From NCBI RefSeq assembly GCF_026342035.1, contig NZ_JAPENM010000008.1, positions 186,001 to 250,000 of the forward strand: 64,000 bases of DNA. The letters run 5' to 3'. The position numbers and the translations under genes were made by a program. The notes under the pieces are model-generated. The model had not been told where the DNA came from. It ran no database searches and saw only the letters and a program-made list of their open reading frames with translations. Positions 53,976-63,097 of the stretch are shown here, one piece after another (position 1 is the first letter of the stretch; each line of letters starts with the position of its first letter). Origin of the DNA: Aldersonia sp. NBC_00410 (lineage in GTDB: Bacteria > Actinomycetota > Actinomycetes > Mycobacteriales > Mycobacteriaceae).

Positions 53976-54096
53976 CGCTCGCCTGTCGCGGGGGTGAGGT
54001 CCGCCCGCGGCTGCGGCATGCGCCCTTCCGTTTGTGCCCTTCGGTTGACCGCCTTCCCCCGGCTGTGGTTCCCTATACGACTATGCGGATAAACTT

Positions 54097-54109
54097 GGTC
54101 ATTCTGACC
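54097..54109. promoter_or_regulatory. Small dyad upstream of cysD
   Basis: GGTCA and TGACC form a perfect dyad with a 3-base spacer, flanked by TT on the left and AA one base further right. It is 21 bases upstream of the cysD ATG. It is a candidate site for the Rrf2-type regulator at the end of the operon. Confidence 0.4.
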
Positions 54110-54129
54110 CAATTAAAGGGGATGATGCG

Positions 54130-55053
54130 ATGACCGCCCCGACCACACTCGAACCGGGCCACTTCGAGCTCAGTCACCTGCGCTGGCTCGAGGCCGAGGC
54201 GATCCACATCATCCGCGAGGTCGCGGCCGAGTTCGAACGACCGGTCTTGCTGTTTTCCGGCGGCAAGGACTCCATCGTCATGCTCCACCTGGCGCTCAAG
54301 GCGTTCGCGCCGGCCCGGCTCCCCTTCCCCGTGATGCACGTCGACACCGGGCACAACTTCTCGGAAGTCATCGCCACCCGGGACGAACTCGTCGCCCGCA
54401 GTGGCGTCCGCCTGGTCGTCGCGTCCGTGCAGGACGACATCGACGCCGGCCGAGTGGTCGAGAACGGACCCTCCCGCAACCCGCTGCAGACCGTGACACT
54501 GCTGCGCGCGATCCGGGAGAACAAGTTCGACGCGGCCTTCGGCGGCGCCCGCCGCGACGAGGAGAAGGCCAGGGCCAAGGAGCGGGTTTTCAGCTTCCGT
54601 GACGAATTCGGGCAGTGGGACCCGAAGGCGCAGCGCCCCGAGCTCTGGAACCTCTACAACGGTCGCCACCACAAGGGCCAGCACATCCGGGCCTTCCCGT
54701 TGTCGAACTGGACCGAATTCGACATCTGGACCTACATCGGCGCCGAGGACATCACGCTGCCCTCCCTCTACTACGCGCACCACAGGCAGGTCTTCGAGCG
54801 CGACGGCATGCTGCTCGCGGTCGACCCATTCCTGACTCCCGAGCCCGACGAGGAGGTCTTCGAGACCAGCGTGCGATTCCGCACCGTCGGCGACGTCACC
54901 TGCACCGGTTGCGTGCAGTCCACGGCCGCCACCGTCGAGGACATCATCATCGAAACCGGGATATCGCGGCTGACCGAACGCGGCGCCACCCGCGCGGACG
55001 ATCGCATCTCCGAGGCCGGCATGGAAGACCGCAAGCGAGAGGGCTACTTCTGA
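54130..55053 (+). CDS. cysD: Sulfate adenylyltransferase subunit 2
   Basis: CysD transfers AMP from ATP to sulfate, forming APS with CysN. The 307-residue protein has the PP-loop SGGKDS, then [33 protein letters not shown] and CTGCVQSTA. It uses the ATG at 54130. Its stop shares a base with the cysNC start. It is the first gene of the sulfate assimilation operon. Confidence 0.97.
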   Translation: MTAPTTLEPGHFELSHLRWLEAEAIHIIREVAAEFERPVLLFSGGKDSIVMLHLALKAFAPARLPFPVMHVDTGHNFSEVIATRDELVARSGVRLVVASVQDDIDAGRVVENGPSRNPLQTVTLLRAIRENKFDAAFGGARRDEEKARAKERVFSFRDEFGQWDPKAQRPELWNLYNGRHHKGQHIRAFPLSNWTEFDIWTYIGAEDITLPSLYYAHHRQVFERDGMLLAVDPFLTPEPDEEVFETSVRFRTVGDVTCTGCVQSTAATVEDIIIETGISRLTERGATRADDRISEAGMEDRKREGYF

Positions 55054-56909
55054 TGACCACGCTGTTGCGCATCGCCACCGCCGGCTCCGTCGACGACGGC
55101 AAGTCGACGCTCATCGGGCGGCTGCTTTACGACTCCAAGGCGGTGATGGAAGACCAGCTCGCGGCGGTGGAACGCACCTCGCGCGAACGCGGCAACGACT
55201 ACACCGATCTAGCGCTCGTCACCGACGGGCTGCGCTCGGAGCGCGAGCAGGGCATCACGATCGACGTCGCCTACCGCTACTTCACCACTCCCAAACGCAA
55301 ATTCATCATCGCCGACACCCCCGGCCATGTGCAGTACACGCGCAACATGGTGACCGGAACGTCGACCGCCCAACTCGCGATCGTGCTCGTCGATGCCCGT
55401 CAGGGCCTTACCGAACAGTCCCGGCGGCATGCCTTCCTCGCCTCACTGCTCGGGGTCGCCCACATCGTGCTCGCGGTCAACAAGATGGACATGATCGATT
55501 GGGACCAGGCAGGTTTCGAAGCGATCCGGGACGAGTTCCACGCGTTCGCGGCCCGCTTGGACGTGCACGATGTCACCTCGATCCCGATGTCCGCATTGCA
55601 CGGGGACAACGTCGTCACGAAGTCGGACAACTCGCCCTGGTACGAGGGACCGGCGCTGCTCTCGCATCTCGAAGAGGTGTACATCGCCGGCGATCGCAAT
55701 CTCGTCGATGTGCGGTTCCCGGTGCAGTACGTGATCCGGCCGCAGACCCTCGAACATCATGACCACCGCAGTTACGCGGGCACCGTCGCCAGCGGCGTGC
55801 TGCGCCCCGGCGACGAGATCGTGGTGTTGCCGAGCGGCAAGACCAGCCGGATCGCCGCGATCGATGGGCCCGAAGGCCCAGTGGCCGAGGCATTCCCACC
55901 GATGGCCGTCTCGGTCACCCTCGCCGACGACATCGATGTGTCACGCGGTGACCTCTTCGCGAGGGTCAACAACCAGCCTCGAGTGGTCCGCGAGTTCGAC
56001 GCCACGGTCTGCTGGATGGCCGATGAATCCGTGCTCGAACCCGGACGCGACTATGTGCTCAAGCACACCACGCGAACCACTCGCGCACGAATCACCTCGC
56101 TCGAATATCGCCTCGATGTCAACACGCTGCGCCGCGATCAACGCGCAACGGCGTTGCGACTCAACGAACTCGGACGGATCACGGTCCGCACCCAGTCGCC
56201 GCTGATGCTCGACGAGTACAGCCGCAACACCAGTACGGGATCGTTCATCCTCGTCGATGCCGCCACCAACGACACGGTGGCCGCGGGAATTGTGCTGCGC
56301 GAGGTGTCTGCTCGCGATGCGGCCGCACGCTCGGCGAGCCCCAATACCGTCAAGCACAAGTCACTCGTCACTGCCGCGGACCGGCAGAGCCTCGGGACCA
56401 CGGTGTGGTTCACCGGACTGTCCGGCTCGGGCAAGTCGTCGGTCGCCGTGCTGGCCGAACGCATGTTGCTCGAAACCGGGCGCCCGACCTACGTCCTCGA
56501 CGGCGACAACCTGCGGCACGGCCTGAATGCCGACCTCGGGTTCAGCCTGGCCGATCGCGCCGAGAACCTGCGTCGACTTGCCCATGTCGCCAAACTGCTC
56601 GCCGACTGCGGCCAGGTGGTGTTGGTGCCGGCGATCAGTCCGCTCGCCGAGCATCGCGAACTGGCCCGGCAGGTGCACGAGGAGGCCGGTATTCCGTTCT
56701 ACGAGGTTCATTGCGATACGCCCCTGGCGGACTGCGAGCGCCGAGACCCGAAGGGGCTCTACGCTAAGGCTCGGGCGGGCGAGATCACCAACTTCACCGG
56801 TATCGACAGCCCCTACGAGCCGCCGCAGGATCCGGACCTTCGCCTGACGCCGGACCGGACGCCCGAGGAACACGCCCAGCAGATCCTCGACCTGATCGGA
56901 ATTCACTGA
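55053..56909 (+). CDS. cysNC: Bifunctional sulfate adenylyltransferase GTPase/APS kinase
   Basis: The N-terminal part is the CysN GTPase (P-loop [18 protein letters not shown]) that drives APS formation by CysD. The C-terminal part is CysC, APS kinase, with P-loop GLSGSGKSS, and makes PAPS. The 618-residue fusion is standard in actinobacteria. ATG 55053 overlaps the cysD stop; the longer frame before it is antisense noise. cysQ overlaps its end by one base. Sulfate assimilation or sulfolipid sulfation would use the PAPS. Confidence 0.97.
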   Translation: MTTLLRIATAGSVDDGKSTLIGRLLYDSKAVMEDQLAAVERTSRERGNDYTDLALVTDGLRSEREQGITIDVAYRYFTTPKRKFIIADTPGHVQYTRNMVTGTSTAQLAIVLVDARQGLTEQSRRHAFLASLLGVAHIVLAVNKMDMIDWDQAGFEAIRDEFHAFAARLDVHDVTSIPMSALHGDNVVTKSDNSPWYEGPALLSHLEEVYIAGDRNLVDVRFPVQYVIRPQTLEHHDHRSYAGTVASGVLRPGDEIVVLPSGKTSRIAAIDGPEGPVAEAFPPMAVSVTLADDIDVSRGDLFARVNNQPRVVREFDATVCWMADESVLEPGRDYVLKHTTRTTRARITSLEYRLDVNTLRRDQRATALRLNELGRITVRTQSPLMLDEYSRNTSTGSFILVDAATNDTVAAGIVLREVSARDAAARSASPNTVKHKSLVTAADRQSLGTTVWFTGLSGSGKSSVAVLAERMLLETGRPTYVLDGDNLRHGLNADLGFSLADRAENLRRLAHVAKLLADCGQVVLVPAISPLAEHRELARQVHEEAGIPFYEVHCDTPLADCERRDPKGLYAKARAGEITNFTGIDSPYEPPQDPDLRLTPDRTPEEHAQQILDLIGIH

Positions 56910-57661
56910 TGACCGACCGCACAGACCACGACCGCACAGACCACGAACTTGCCGCCACACTCGCGACCGAGGCCGGCAGGCTGCTGCTCGACGTCCGCGA
57001 CGAATTTGCCGACGCAACGACCGACGAGCGAAAAGCCGCTGGGGACAAGCGCGCCCACGAGTTCCTGATGCGCGAACTCCAGCGGCACCGCCCCGGCGAT
57101 GCCGTCCTGTCCGAGGAAGGTGTCGACGATCCGGTGCGGCTGTCCTCGCGCCGGGTGTGGATCGTGGATCCGTTGGACGGGACCCGCGAGTTCGCCGAGC
57201 TGGGACGGTCCGACTGGGCCGTGCACGTTGCACTCTGGGAAGACGGCTCCCTGATCGCCGGCGCCGTCGCACTGCCCGCCCAGGACGTCACGCTGGCGAC
57301 CCCATCCGTTTCGGCCCCGCCGGCGATGCCCGCGTCGCCGCGCGTGGTCGTGTCGCGCAGCCGTCCGCCGGCCGTCGCGCTCGATGTGTGCCGAGCCCTC
57401 GACGGCACGCTGGTCGAGATGGGCTCGGCGGGCGCCAAGGTGGCTGCCGTCGTGCAGGGACTCGCCGACGTCTACGTGCATGCCGGTGGCCAGTACGAAT
57501 GGGACAACGCCGCGCCCGTCGCGGTCGCCCGCGCCGCCGGCCTGTACACCGCACGCATCGACGGCGCCGACCTCGAGTACAACCGCCGCGACCCGCTGCT
57601 GCCCGACCTCATCGTCTGCCGCCCGGAACTCGCCGCCGCCGTTCTCGCGGTCACCCGCTAA
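56909..57661 (+). CDS. cysQ: 3'(2'),5'-bisphosphate nucleotidase CysQ
   Basis: CysQ removes phosphate from PAP, and possibly PAPS, preventing inhibition of sulfation. The 250-residue protein has the inositol-monophosphatase-family metal motif WIVDPLDGT and the C-terminal [11 protein letters not shown]. An N-terminal tail contains a 15-bp tandem duplication (56915-56944) giving [14 protein letters not shown] 56909 overlaps the cysNC stop. It corresponds to mycobacterial CysQ (Rv2131c). Confidence 0.94.
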   Translation: MTDRTDHDRTDHELAATLATEAGRLLLDVRDEFADATTDERKAAGDKRAHEFLMRELQRHRPGDAVLSEEGVDDPVRLSSRRVWIVDPLDGTREFAELGRSDWAVHVALWEDGSLIAGAVALPAQDVTLATPSVSAPPAMPASPRVVVSRSRPPAVALDVCRALDGTLVEMGSAGAKVAAVVQGLADVYVHAGGQYEWDNAAPVAVARAAGLYTARIDGADLEYNRRDPLLPDLIVCRPELAAAVLAVTR

Positions 57662-57735
57662 CGGAGCGGACCCACATCCGGAGACTTCGGGTCGCTCCGC
57701 AGGCTCCGGTCCTGTTGCGTGGCACAATCGCCCGT

Positions 57736-58215
57736 ATGCGCATGTCGGCCAAGGCGGAATACGGGGTCCGCGCCATGGTCGAGATGGCGACCCTCGAGGG
57801 GGGAGTCCTGGTCAAGACCGAGGACCTGGCGAAGGCGCAGGGCATCCCGCCGCAGTTCCTCGTCGACATCCTGTCCGATCTGCGCAACGCCCATCTCGTG
57901 CGCAGCCGGCGTGGTCGTGACGGGGGCTATGAACTTGCCCGCCCGCCGGCGCAGATCAGCCTCGCCGACGTCCTGCGCTGTATCGACGGCCCACTGGCCA
58001 GCGTGCACGACACCGGGCTCGGCGACCTGCCGTACTCGGGCGCCACGACTGGGCTCACCGACGTCTGGCGTGCGCTGCGTGCCAGCATGCGCGCCGTGCT
58101 CGAGGCCACCAGCCTCGCGGACGTCGCCGGCGGTCGACTTCCGCCGGAGGTCGCCGCCCTCGCGGGTGACTATCAGGATCAGGAACGCCAGCGCGGGCGC
58201 CGTCCCGCCGGCTGA
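57736..58215 (+). CDS. Rrf2 family regulator without Fe-S cysteines
   Basis: The 159-residue protein begins [20 protein letters not shown], an Rrf2 winged helix-turn-helix. Fe-S-binding members such as IscR and NsrR have three clustered Cys; this has one Cys in VLRCIDGP and so should not bind a cluster. CymR, which controls cysteine metabolism in firmicutes, is the known cluster-free type. Being next to cysDNCQ suggests similar control, by inference. ATG 57736 has no ribosome site, so it may be leaderless. It is 74 bases after cysQ. Confidence 0.88.
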   Translation: MRMSAKAEYGVRAMVEMATLEGGVLVKTEDLAKAQGIPPQFLVDILSDLRNAHLVRSRRGRDGGYELARPPAQISLADVLRCIDGPLASVHDTGLGDLPYSGATTGLTDVWRALRASMRAVLEATSLADVAGGRLPPEVAALAGDYQDQERQRGRRPAG

Positions 58216-58237
58216 CGACGGTCACTCCTCGACCAGC

Positions 58238-59077
58238 TCACATCTTGGCGAATCGGGCCATGACGAAGCAGTAAAGCCCGTAAACCGCGATGCCGATGGC
58301 CGCCAGGAACAACAGAATCTTGCCGAATGGCGCGTCGCCGAGAGTCTTGACCGCGCCGTCGATCCCGGTCGCCTTCGAGGGGTCCGCGGTCCATACCGCC
58401 ACGATCACCAGGATGCCCGCGCCCGCAAGCACGATCCCCTTGGCGATATAGCCGACTATCCCGAGCGGCTCGATCACCTTGCTGTCGTTCGTCTTCAAAT
58501 CGTCCATGAAGTTCTTCGACGCGCCCTTGTACACGTGGTAGACGCCCACTGCGACAATGACCAGTCCGACGACGACGAGCACCGCCTTGCCCAGGCCGGA
58601 TTCCATCAGACGCGCACTCAGACCCGCGTTCTGCTCGCCGCTCGATTTGCCCGAGCCGCGGGCGAACTGCACGGCCGTGATCGCAAATCCGATGTACACG
58701 ACGGCGAGGCCGAGTGCCTTGCCCCGGTCGAACCAGTCGGATTCGTCACCGCTCTCACCGTCGGCCGAGTCGGTGCCGCCCGAACTCTCCCCCGGATGCT
58801 GGCCGACAACCATCTCGGCCAGTCGCCACAACGCCATTGCCAGGAAGGCGGCCGCGGCGACCCACAGGGCCACTGCGCCACCGGGTTTACTCGCGACCTC
58901 GGACAATGCACCGGACTGGTCGGCATTCCCGCTCGAGCCGACCGCGATGCGCACGATGAGATACGCGATGAGCAGGTGCACAACACCGCTGACCACGTGT
59001 CCGGCACGCGCTGCCCGCTCGAACGCGGTGCTGTCGGTCGCGCGGTCAACCGCCCCTGTCGATCTGTTGCCGGCCAT
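58238..59077 (-). CDS. DUF1206 domain membrane protein
   Basis: The 279-residue protein has six predicted helices in three repeated pairs, the DUF1206 pattern: GHVVSGVVHLLIAYLIVRIAVG, GKALGLAVVYIGFAITAVQFARG and GYIAKGIVLAGAGILVIVAV. The acidic loop between pairs 1 and 2 is long and Ser/Asp-rich. Function is unknown. ATG 59077 follows AAGGG; the longer frame is not supported. It is convergent with the Rrf2 gene and separated from the aldehyde dehydrogenase by 129 bases. Confidence 0.88.
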   Translation of the reverse strand: MAGNRSTGAVDRATDSTAFERAARAGHVVSGVVHLLIAYLIVRIAVGSSGNADQSGALSEVASKPGGAVALWVAAAAFLAMALWRLAEMVVGQHPGESSGGTDSADGESGDESDWFDRGKALGLAVVYIGFAITAVQFARGSGKSSGEQNAGLSARLMESGLGKAVLVVVGLVIVAVGVYHVYKGASKNFMDDLKTNDSKVIEPLGIVGYIAKGIVLAGAGILVIVAVWTADPSKATGIDGAVKTLGDAPFGKILLFLAAIGIAVYGLYCFVMARFAKM

Positions 59078-59206
59078 GGTCACCCTTCGTCGACGAAAGC
59101 GGTGCGTTTGTCTGCGAAGAGTGCCACGCCCGGCCGAGATCGAAACCCCACAGCGTTCCCCGGACGTTTTTCGACCGCTCGTCACGTCCGTGGACCGGGA
59201 TCCCGA

Positions 59207-60727
59207 CTACTGACGCGACGAGTGGTGGAATTCGTTCCCCCGGCCGAGTCGGCGATGCGCCCGGCGTCGCTGTGACCACACCATCCATTTGCCCACTGCG
59301 CGGATGCCGCGTCCGAACGGTGGCACAGCAACCGAGGTGGTGATCGGAATGGGCAGGTCGGTGCCGACGATCGACCGGCGATGGCTGAACGTGTCGAACC
59401 CGGCCTTGCCGTGGTAGGCGCCCATCCCGCTGTTCCCGACACCGCCGAACGGGGCGTCCGAGGGAAACATGTGGATGCCGAACTCGTTTCGCGCGACACC
59501 GCCGCTGCGCGTGTTTGCGACGAAGTCACGGAAATCCTTGCCGTCGCCGCCGAACCAGTAGGCGACCAGCGGCGCGGGGCGGCGGTTGATGTAGGCGACC
59601 GCCTCGCCGAGGCTTCGGTAGGTCAGCACACCGAGCACCGGGCCGAATACCTCTTCGGTGCTGATCGCCATGCTGTCGTCGATGTCTCGGACGATGGTCG
59701 GCGCGATCTTGCCGGTCGCGCGGTCGGGCAACCGTTCGGATGGCGGCGCGACCGATTCCACGCGGGCGCCCTTGAGCTGCGCGTCCTCGATGAGTCCGAC
59801 CACGCGCTCGAAGTTGGCCCGGTTCACGCAGGCGGGATAGTCCTCGTTGTCGGTGATCGTCGGAAACGCCGTGCGTAATGCCTCGCGCGCACCGACGACG
59901 AACTGATCGACCTTGGCCTCGGGTACCAGGACGTAGTCCGGGCAGACGCACACCTGACCGCCGTTGACCATGCGTCCGAGCGCGATCCTGGTGGCGGCGC
60001 GGGAAATCTCGGCATCCGGAGCGACGACGACCGGATTCTTGCCACCGAGTTCGAGGGTCACAGGGACCAGGTTGTCCGCCGCGGCGCGCTGTACCAGCGC
60101 GCCCACCCGCGGCGACCCGGTGAAGAACAGATGGTCGAACGGGAGGCCGGCGAACGCGGCGCCCACCTGGGCGTCGCCGGTCACGACTGCCAGTTCGGAG
60201 ACGTCGAAGTACTTGGGCGCCAATGCTCTCAGGAGGTCGGCGGTGTTCGGTGTCACCTCCGACATCTTGATCATCACTCGATTGCCTGCCGCGAATGCCG
60301 CCGAGGCGGGCAGGACGACCAGGTGTAGCGGGAAGTTCCACGGCCCGATGATGCCGACCACACCCAGCGGGGCGGGCTGCACTTCGGCCCGGATCCCGAA
60401 CAACCGTGCGGCCCGCGCGGGTTTCGTTGCCCGCATCCAGCGCGGGATGTTCGACCTGGTGTGCTCGATGACCGACATCATCCCGAGGATCTCGGTGAAC
60501 AGGGTGCCGGTGCGCGATTTGGAGCCGAAGTCCGCGACGAGCGCGTCCACGAACGCGTCCGTGTTGTCGAGGACGAGCGCCAGGAGTCGATCAATTCGGT
60601 TGCGGCGCAATGCGACATCGGGCGGGCCAGCCCGCAGGAACGATTCGCGCTGAAGTTCCAGAACCGCCCGCAACTCGTCGGGAAGCGAAACAGCGGTGGA
60701 ATCGATGATGTCGTCGGTGGTGCTCAC
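59207..60727 (-). CDS. Aldehyde dehydrogenase, coniferyl-aldehyde type
   Basis: The 506-residue protein oxidises an aldehyde to an acid with NAD(P). The catalytic Glu is in LELGGKNP and the Cys in NGGQVCVCPDYVLV; the cofactor region is GPWNFPLHL and FFTGSPRVG. The features fit the ALDH3/coniferyl aldehyde dehydrogenase group. GTG 60727 has GAGGAGA upstream. It follows the 3-hydroxyisobutyrate dehydrogenase-like gene by 9 bases, so it belongs to the same operon. Confidence 0.93.
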   Translation of the reverse strand: MSTTDDIIDSTAVSLPDELRAVLELQRESFLRAGPPDVALRRNRIDRLLALVLDNTDAFVDALVADFGSKSRTGTLFTEILGMMSVIEHTRSNIPRWMRATKPARAARLFGIRAEVQPAPLGVVGIIGPWNFPLHLVVLPASAAFAAGNRVMIKMSEVTPNTADLLRALAPKYFDVSELAVVTGDAQVGAAFAGLPFDHLFFTGSPRVGALVQRAAADNLVPVTLELGGKNPVVVAPDAEISRAATRIALGRMVNGGQVCVCPDYVLVPEAKVDQFVVGAREALRTAFPTITDNEDYPACVNRANFERVVGLIEDAQLKGARVESVAPPSERLPDRATGKIAPTIVRDIDDSMAISTEEVFGPVLGVLTYRSLGEAVAYINRRPAPLVAYWFGGDGKDFRDFVANTRSGGVARNEFGIHMFPSDAPFGGVGNSGMGAYHGKAGFDTFSHRRSIVGTDLPIPITTSVAVPPFGRGIRAVGKWMVWSQRRRAHRRLGRGNEFHHSSRQ

Positions 60728-60736
60728 GAACTCTCC

Positions 60737-61546
60737 TCAGGACAGACTCAGCGGACCGGACTCGACCACCGTGTGCAACCAGCCGAGGTCGGTGCCGGTG
60801 TTCGCTGCCGCAGCGACACACGCAGCGACATCCTTGCGCAGGAATGGCCCCGCGACGTCGACGAAGGGGGTAGGCCCACCGATGAGGTGGATCGACGACG
60901 CGGCGTAACTGCGGGCGCTACAGACCGAAAGCGCCTCCAGGAACTGAGCGTCGCGAACACCGAGTCGTTCGCCGAGTTCCACGGCGGCCGCGACGAGTTG
61001 CGCATTCGCCGCGAACAGGATGTTGTTGACCAGCTTCAGATTCAGCGCGGTGCCCAGCCCGCCGGTGCGGATGATCGGTTGCGCATATGCGGCGAGTACC
61101 GGTTCCACCCGCGCGACTGCTGCATCGTCGCCGCCGAACAGCACGGTCAGCTCGCCCGCTTTGATCTCGTCGGCCGACCCGCTTACCGGCGCATCGAGCA
61201 GGGTGGGTCCACCGGGAAACTCCGCCGCGAGTTTCTCCAGAGTCGCCACCGTGCCGGTGGCGTGCGACACGACGACCGCACCCGGCTTCGCGTTCGCCAT
61301 GAGCCCGTCCGCCCCACCGACAACCTCGACGAGTTGCGTATCGGAGAAGGTGCAGACGATGACAATGTCGGCGCGCGAGGCGAGGTCGGCGACCGAGTCC
61401 GCGAGTTCTGCCCCGCGTTGCTGCAGCCGCTCCCGCACCTCCGGTCGCCGCGCAAACAGCACGACCCGATGTCCGCCGTCGATGAGGCGGCCCACCATCG
61501 GCTCGCCCATTTGACCTGCACCGACGAACCCGATCACTTCCGACAC
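60737..61546 (-). CDS. NAD(P)-dependent 3-hydroxyisobutyrate dehydrogenase-like oxidoreductase
   Basis: The 269-residue beta-hydroxyacid dehydrogenase has the dinucleotide motif FVGAGQMGEPMVGRL, the substrate motif DAPVSGSADEIKAGELTV, and catalytic Lys in ALNLKLVNN. It oxidises a beta-hydroxy acid. GTG 61546 has GGAG 6 bases upstream; the longer frame is unrelated. The order with aldehyde and acyl-CoA dehydrogenases suggests branched-chain or alcohol catabolism. Confidence 0.9.
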   Translation of the reverse strand: MSEVIGFVGAGQMGEPMVGRLIDGGHRVVLFARRPEVRERLQQRGAELADSVADLASRADIVIVCTFSDTQLVEVVGGADGLMANAKPGAVVVSHATGTVATLEKLAAEFPGGPTLLDAPVSGSADEIKAGELTVLFGGDDAAVARVEPVLAAYAQPIIRTGGLGTALNLKLVNNILFAANAQLVAAAVELGERLGVRDAQFLEALSVCSARSYAASSIHLIGGPTPFVDVAGPFLRKDVAACVAAAANTGTDLGWLHTVVESGPLSLS

Positions 61547-61556
61547 TGTCAACTCC

Positions 61557-63095
61557 TCACTTTCGCGGCAGCCGGTACCCGATCGTCTTCGTCTCCAGGT
61601 ACTGCCCGAATCCCTCGATACCGCACTGTCTGCCGACGCCACTGCTCTTGTAACCACCGAACGGGGCGTCGGCGCCGTAGTACATTCCACCGTTGACGCC
61701 GAACGAGCCTGTCCGCACTCGGCGCGCGACACGCATGCCGCGATCGTTCGACGCAGACATCACCGCGCCGGCCAGGCCGAAATCGCTGTCGTTGGCGAGA
61801 CGAACCGCCTCGTCGTCGTCGGCGAATGGCATCATCACCACGACCGGCCCGAAGATCTCCTCGCGCGCGATCGCGACGCTGTTGTCCACCCCGGTGATGA
61901 CGGTGGGTGCGACGAAGTGACCATCCGCGAGATACTCCGGCAGACCCTCGTAAGCGCCACCGCCCGTGTGGATCTCGGCGCCATCGCGGCGCGCCTGCTC
62001 GAACGCGGCGAGCACGCGTTGCTGCTGCCGCGCACTGATCAACGGGCCGACGAAGGTGTCCGGCAACGCCGGGTCACCCACCGGTACCGCCGCGAACGCG
62101 CTGGTCACGTCGGCCACCGCGGCATCGAACAACGATTCGTGCACGAGCACCCTGGTATTGATGGCACATCCCTGGCCGGCGTGCACGCAGGCACCGATCG
62201 CACCCATCACAATCCGACTCGGGTCGGCATCGTCGAGTACGACAAGCGCGGATTTGCCACCGAGTTCGAGAAAGACACGCTTCATCGTGTCGGCGCCCTC
62301 GCGCATGAGCTGCCGACCGACCGCGGTGGAGCCGGTGAACGAGACCAGGTCGACGCGCGGATCAGTGCCCAGCAGTCCGGCGACCGCATTGTCCGGTGTG
62401 GGAACGACATTCACGACTCCCGGCGGGATGTCGGTGTGTTCGGCGATGAGGCGTCCGAGCCGGGTGGCATTCCACGGCGTGTTCGGGTCCGGCTTGAGCA
62501 CCACGGTGTTCCCACTCGCGAGTGCCGGACCGAGCTTGTTGAGGATCACCTCGATGGGAAAGTTGGACGGGGTGATGGCGCCGACCACCCCGGCCGGTTC
62601 CTTGACCACGACCCGTGCATTGCGCTCGCCGAACAACCCGCCGCCCTCGAGCGTGCGCTCCCACTCGAAATCGTCGATCAGTCGTGTCGGATAGCGCAAC
62701 GCGTCGGCGAGCGGCCAGGCCAATTGCGCAGTGTCGATGGTCATCGTGGGACAGCCCACCTCGGCGATCAACTCTTCGGCCAAATCGTCGCGCTCGGCCT
62801 CCAGCGCCGACTGCAGTTGCTGCAGACAACGCTTGCGCAGCTCGCGGTTGGTCGACCAGTCGGTGTCGTCGAAGGCCCGCCGGGCGGCGCCGATAGCTCG
62901 CTCCATATCCGCTGGCCCGGCCGCGGCCGTGGCGCCGAGGACGAGTCCGGTCGCGGGACTCAGGTTGTCGTACCGCTGCCCGGACACCGCCTCCACCAGC
63001 TCGCCGTCGATGAGCATGCGCGCCTCGGCCCGCTCCCCCGCGCGCCGCCCCAGTTCCACACTGGCACCGCCACTATCGGTCACGACCTCGCGCAC
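61557..63095 (-). CDS. Aldehyde dehydrogenase
   Basis: The 512-residue enzyme has catalytic Glu in LELGGKSALVV and Cys in HAGQGCAINTRV. The cofactor segment is AITPSNFPIEV, and FTGSTAVGRQL is normal. GTG 63095 begins 2 bases after the acyl-CoA dehydrogenase stop; other starts upstream read into that gene. The substrate may be a semialdehyde, given the neighbouring 3-hydroxyisobutyrate dehydrogenase-like gene, but this is not proven. Confidence 0.93.
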   Translation of the reverse strand: MREVVTDSGGASVELGRRAGERAEARMLIDGELVEAVSGQRYDNLSPATGLVLGATAAAGPADMERAIGAARRAFDDTDWSTNRELRKRCLQQLQSALEAERDDLAEELIAEVGCPTMTIDTAQLAWPLADALRYPTRLIDDFEWERTLEGGGLFGERNARVVVKEPAGVVGAITPSNFPIEVILNKLGPALASGNTVVLKPDPNTPWNATRLGRLIAEHTDIPPGVVNVVPTPDNAVAGLLGTDPRVDLVSFTGSTAVGRQLMREGADTMKRVFLELGGKSALVVLDDADPSRIVMGAIGACVHAGQGCAINTRVLVHESLFDAAVADVTSAFAAVPVGDPALPDTFVGPLISARQQQRVLAAFEQARRDGAEIHTGGGAYEGLPEYLADGHFVAPTVITGVDNSVAIAREEIFGPVVVMMPFADDDEAVRLANDSDFGLAGAVMSASNDRGMRVARRVRTGSFGVNGGMYYGADAPFGGYKSSGVGRQCGIEGFGQYLETKTIGYRLPRK

Positions 63096-63097
63096 AG

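Noticed and set aside
54615-56909. Extended 764-residue frame for cysNC
   Set aside because: The first 146 codons are in another frame over cysD. The ATG at 55053 overlaps the cysD stop and begins the normal CysN sequence.
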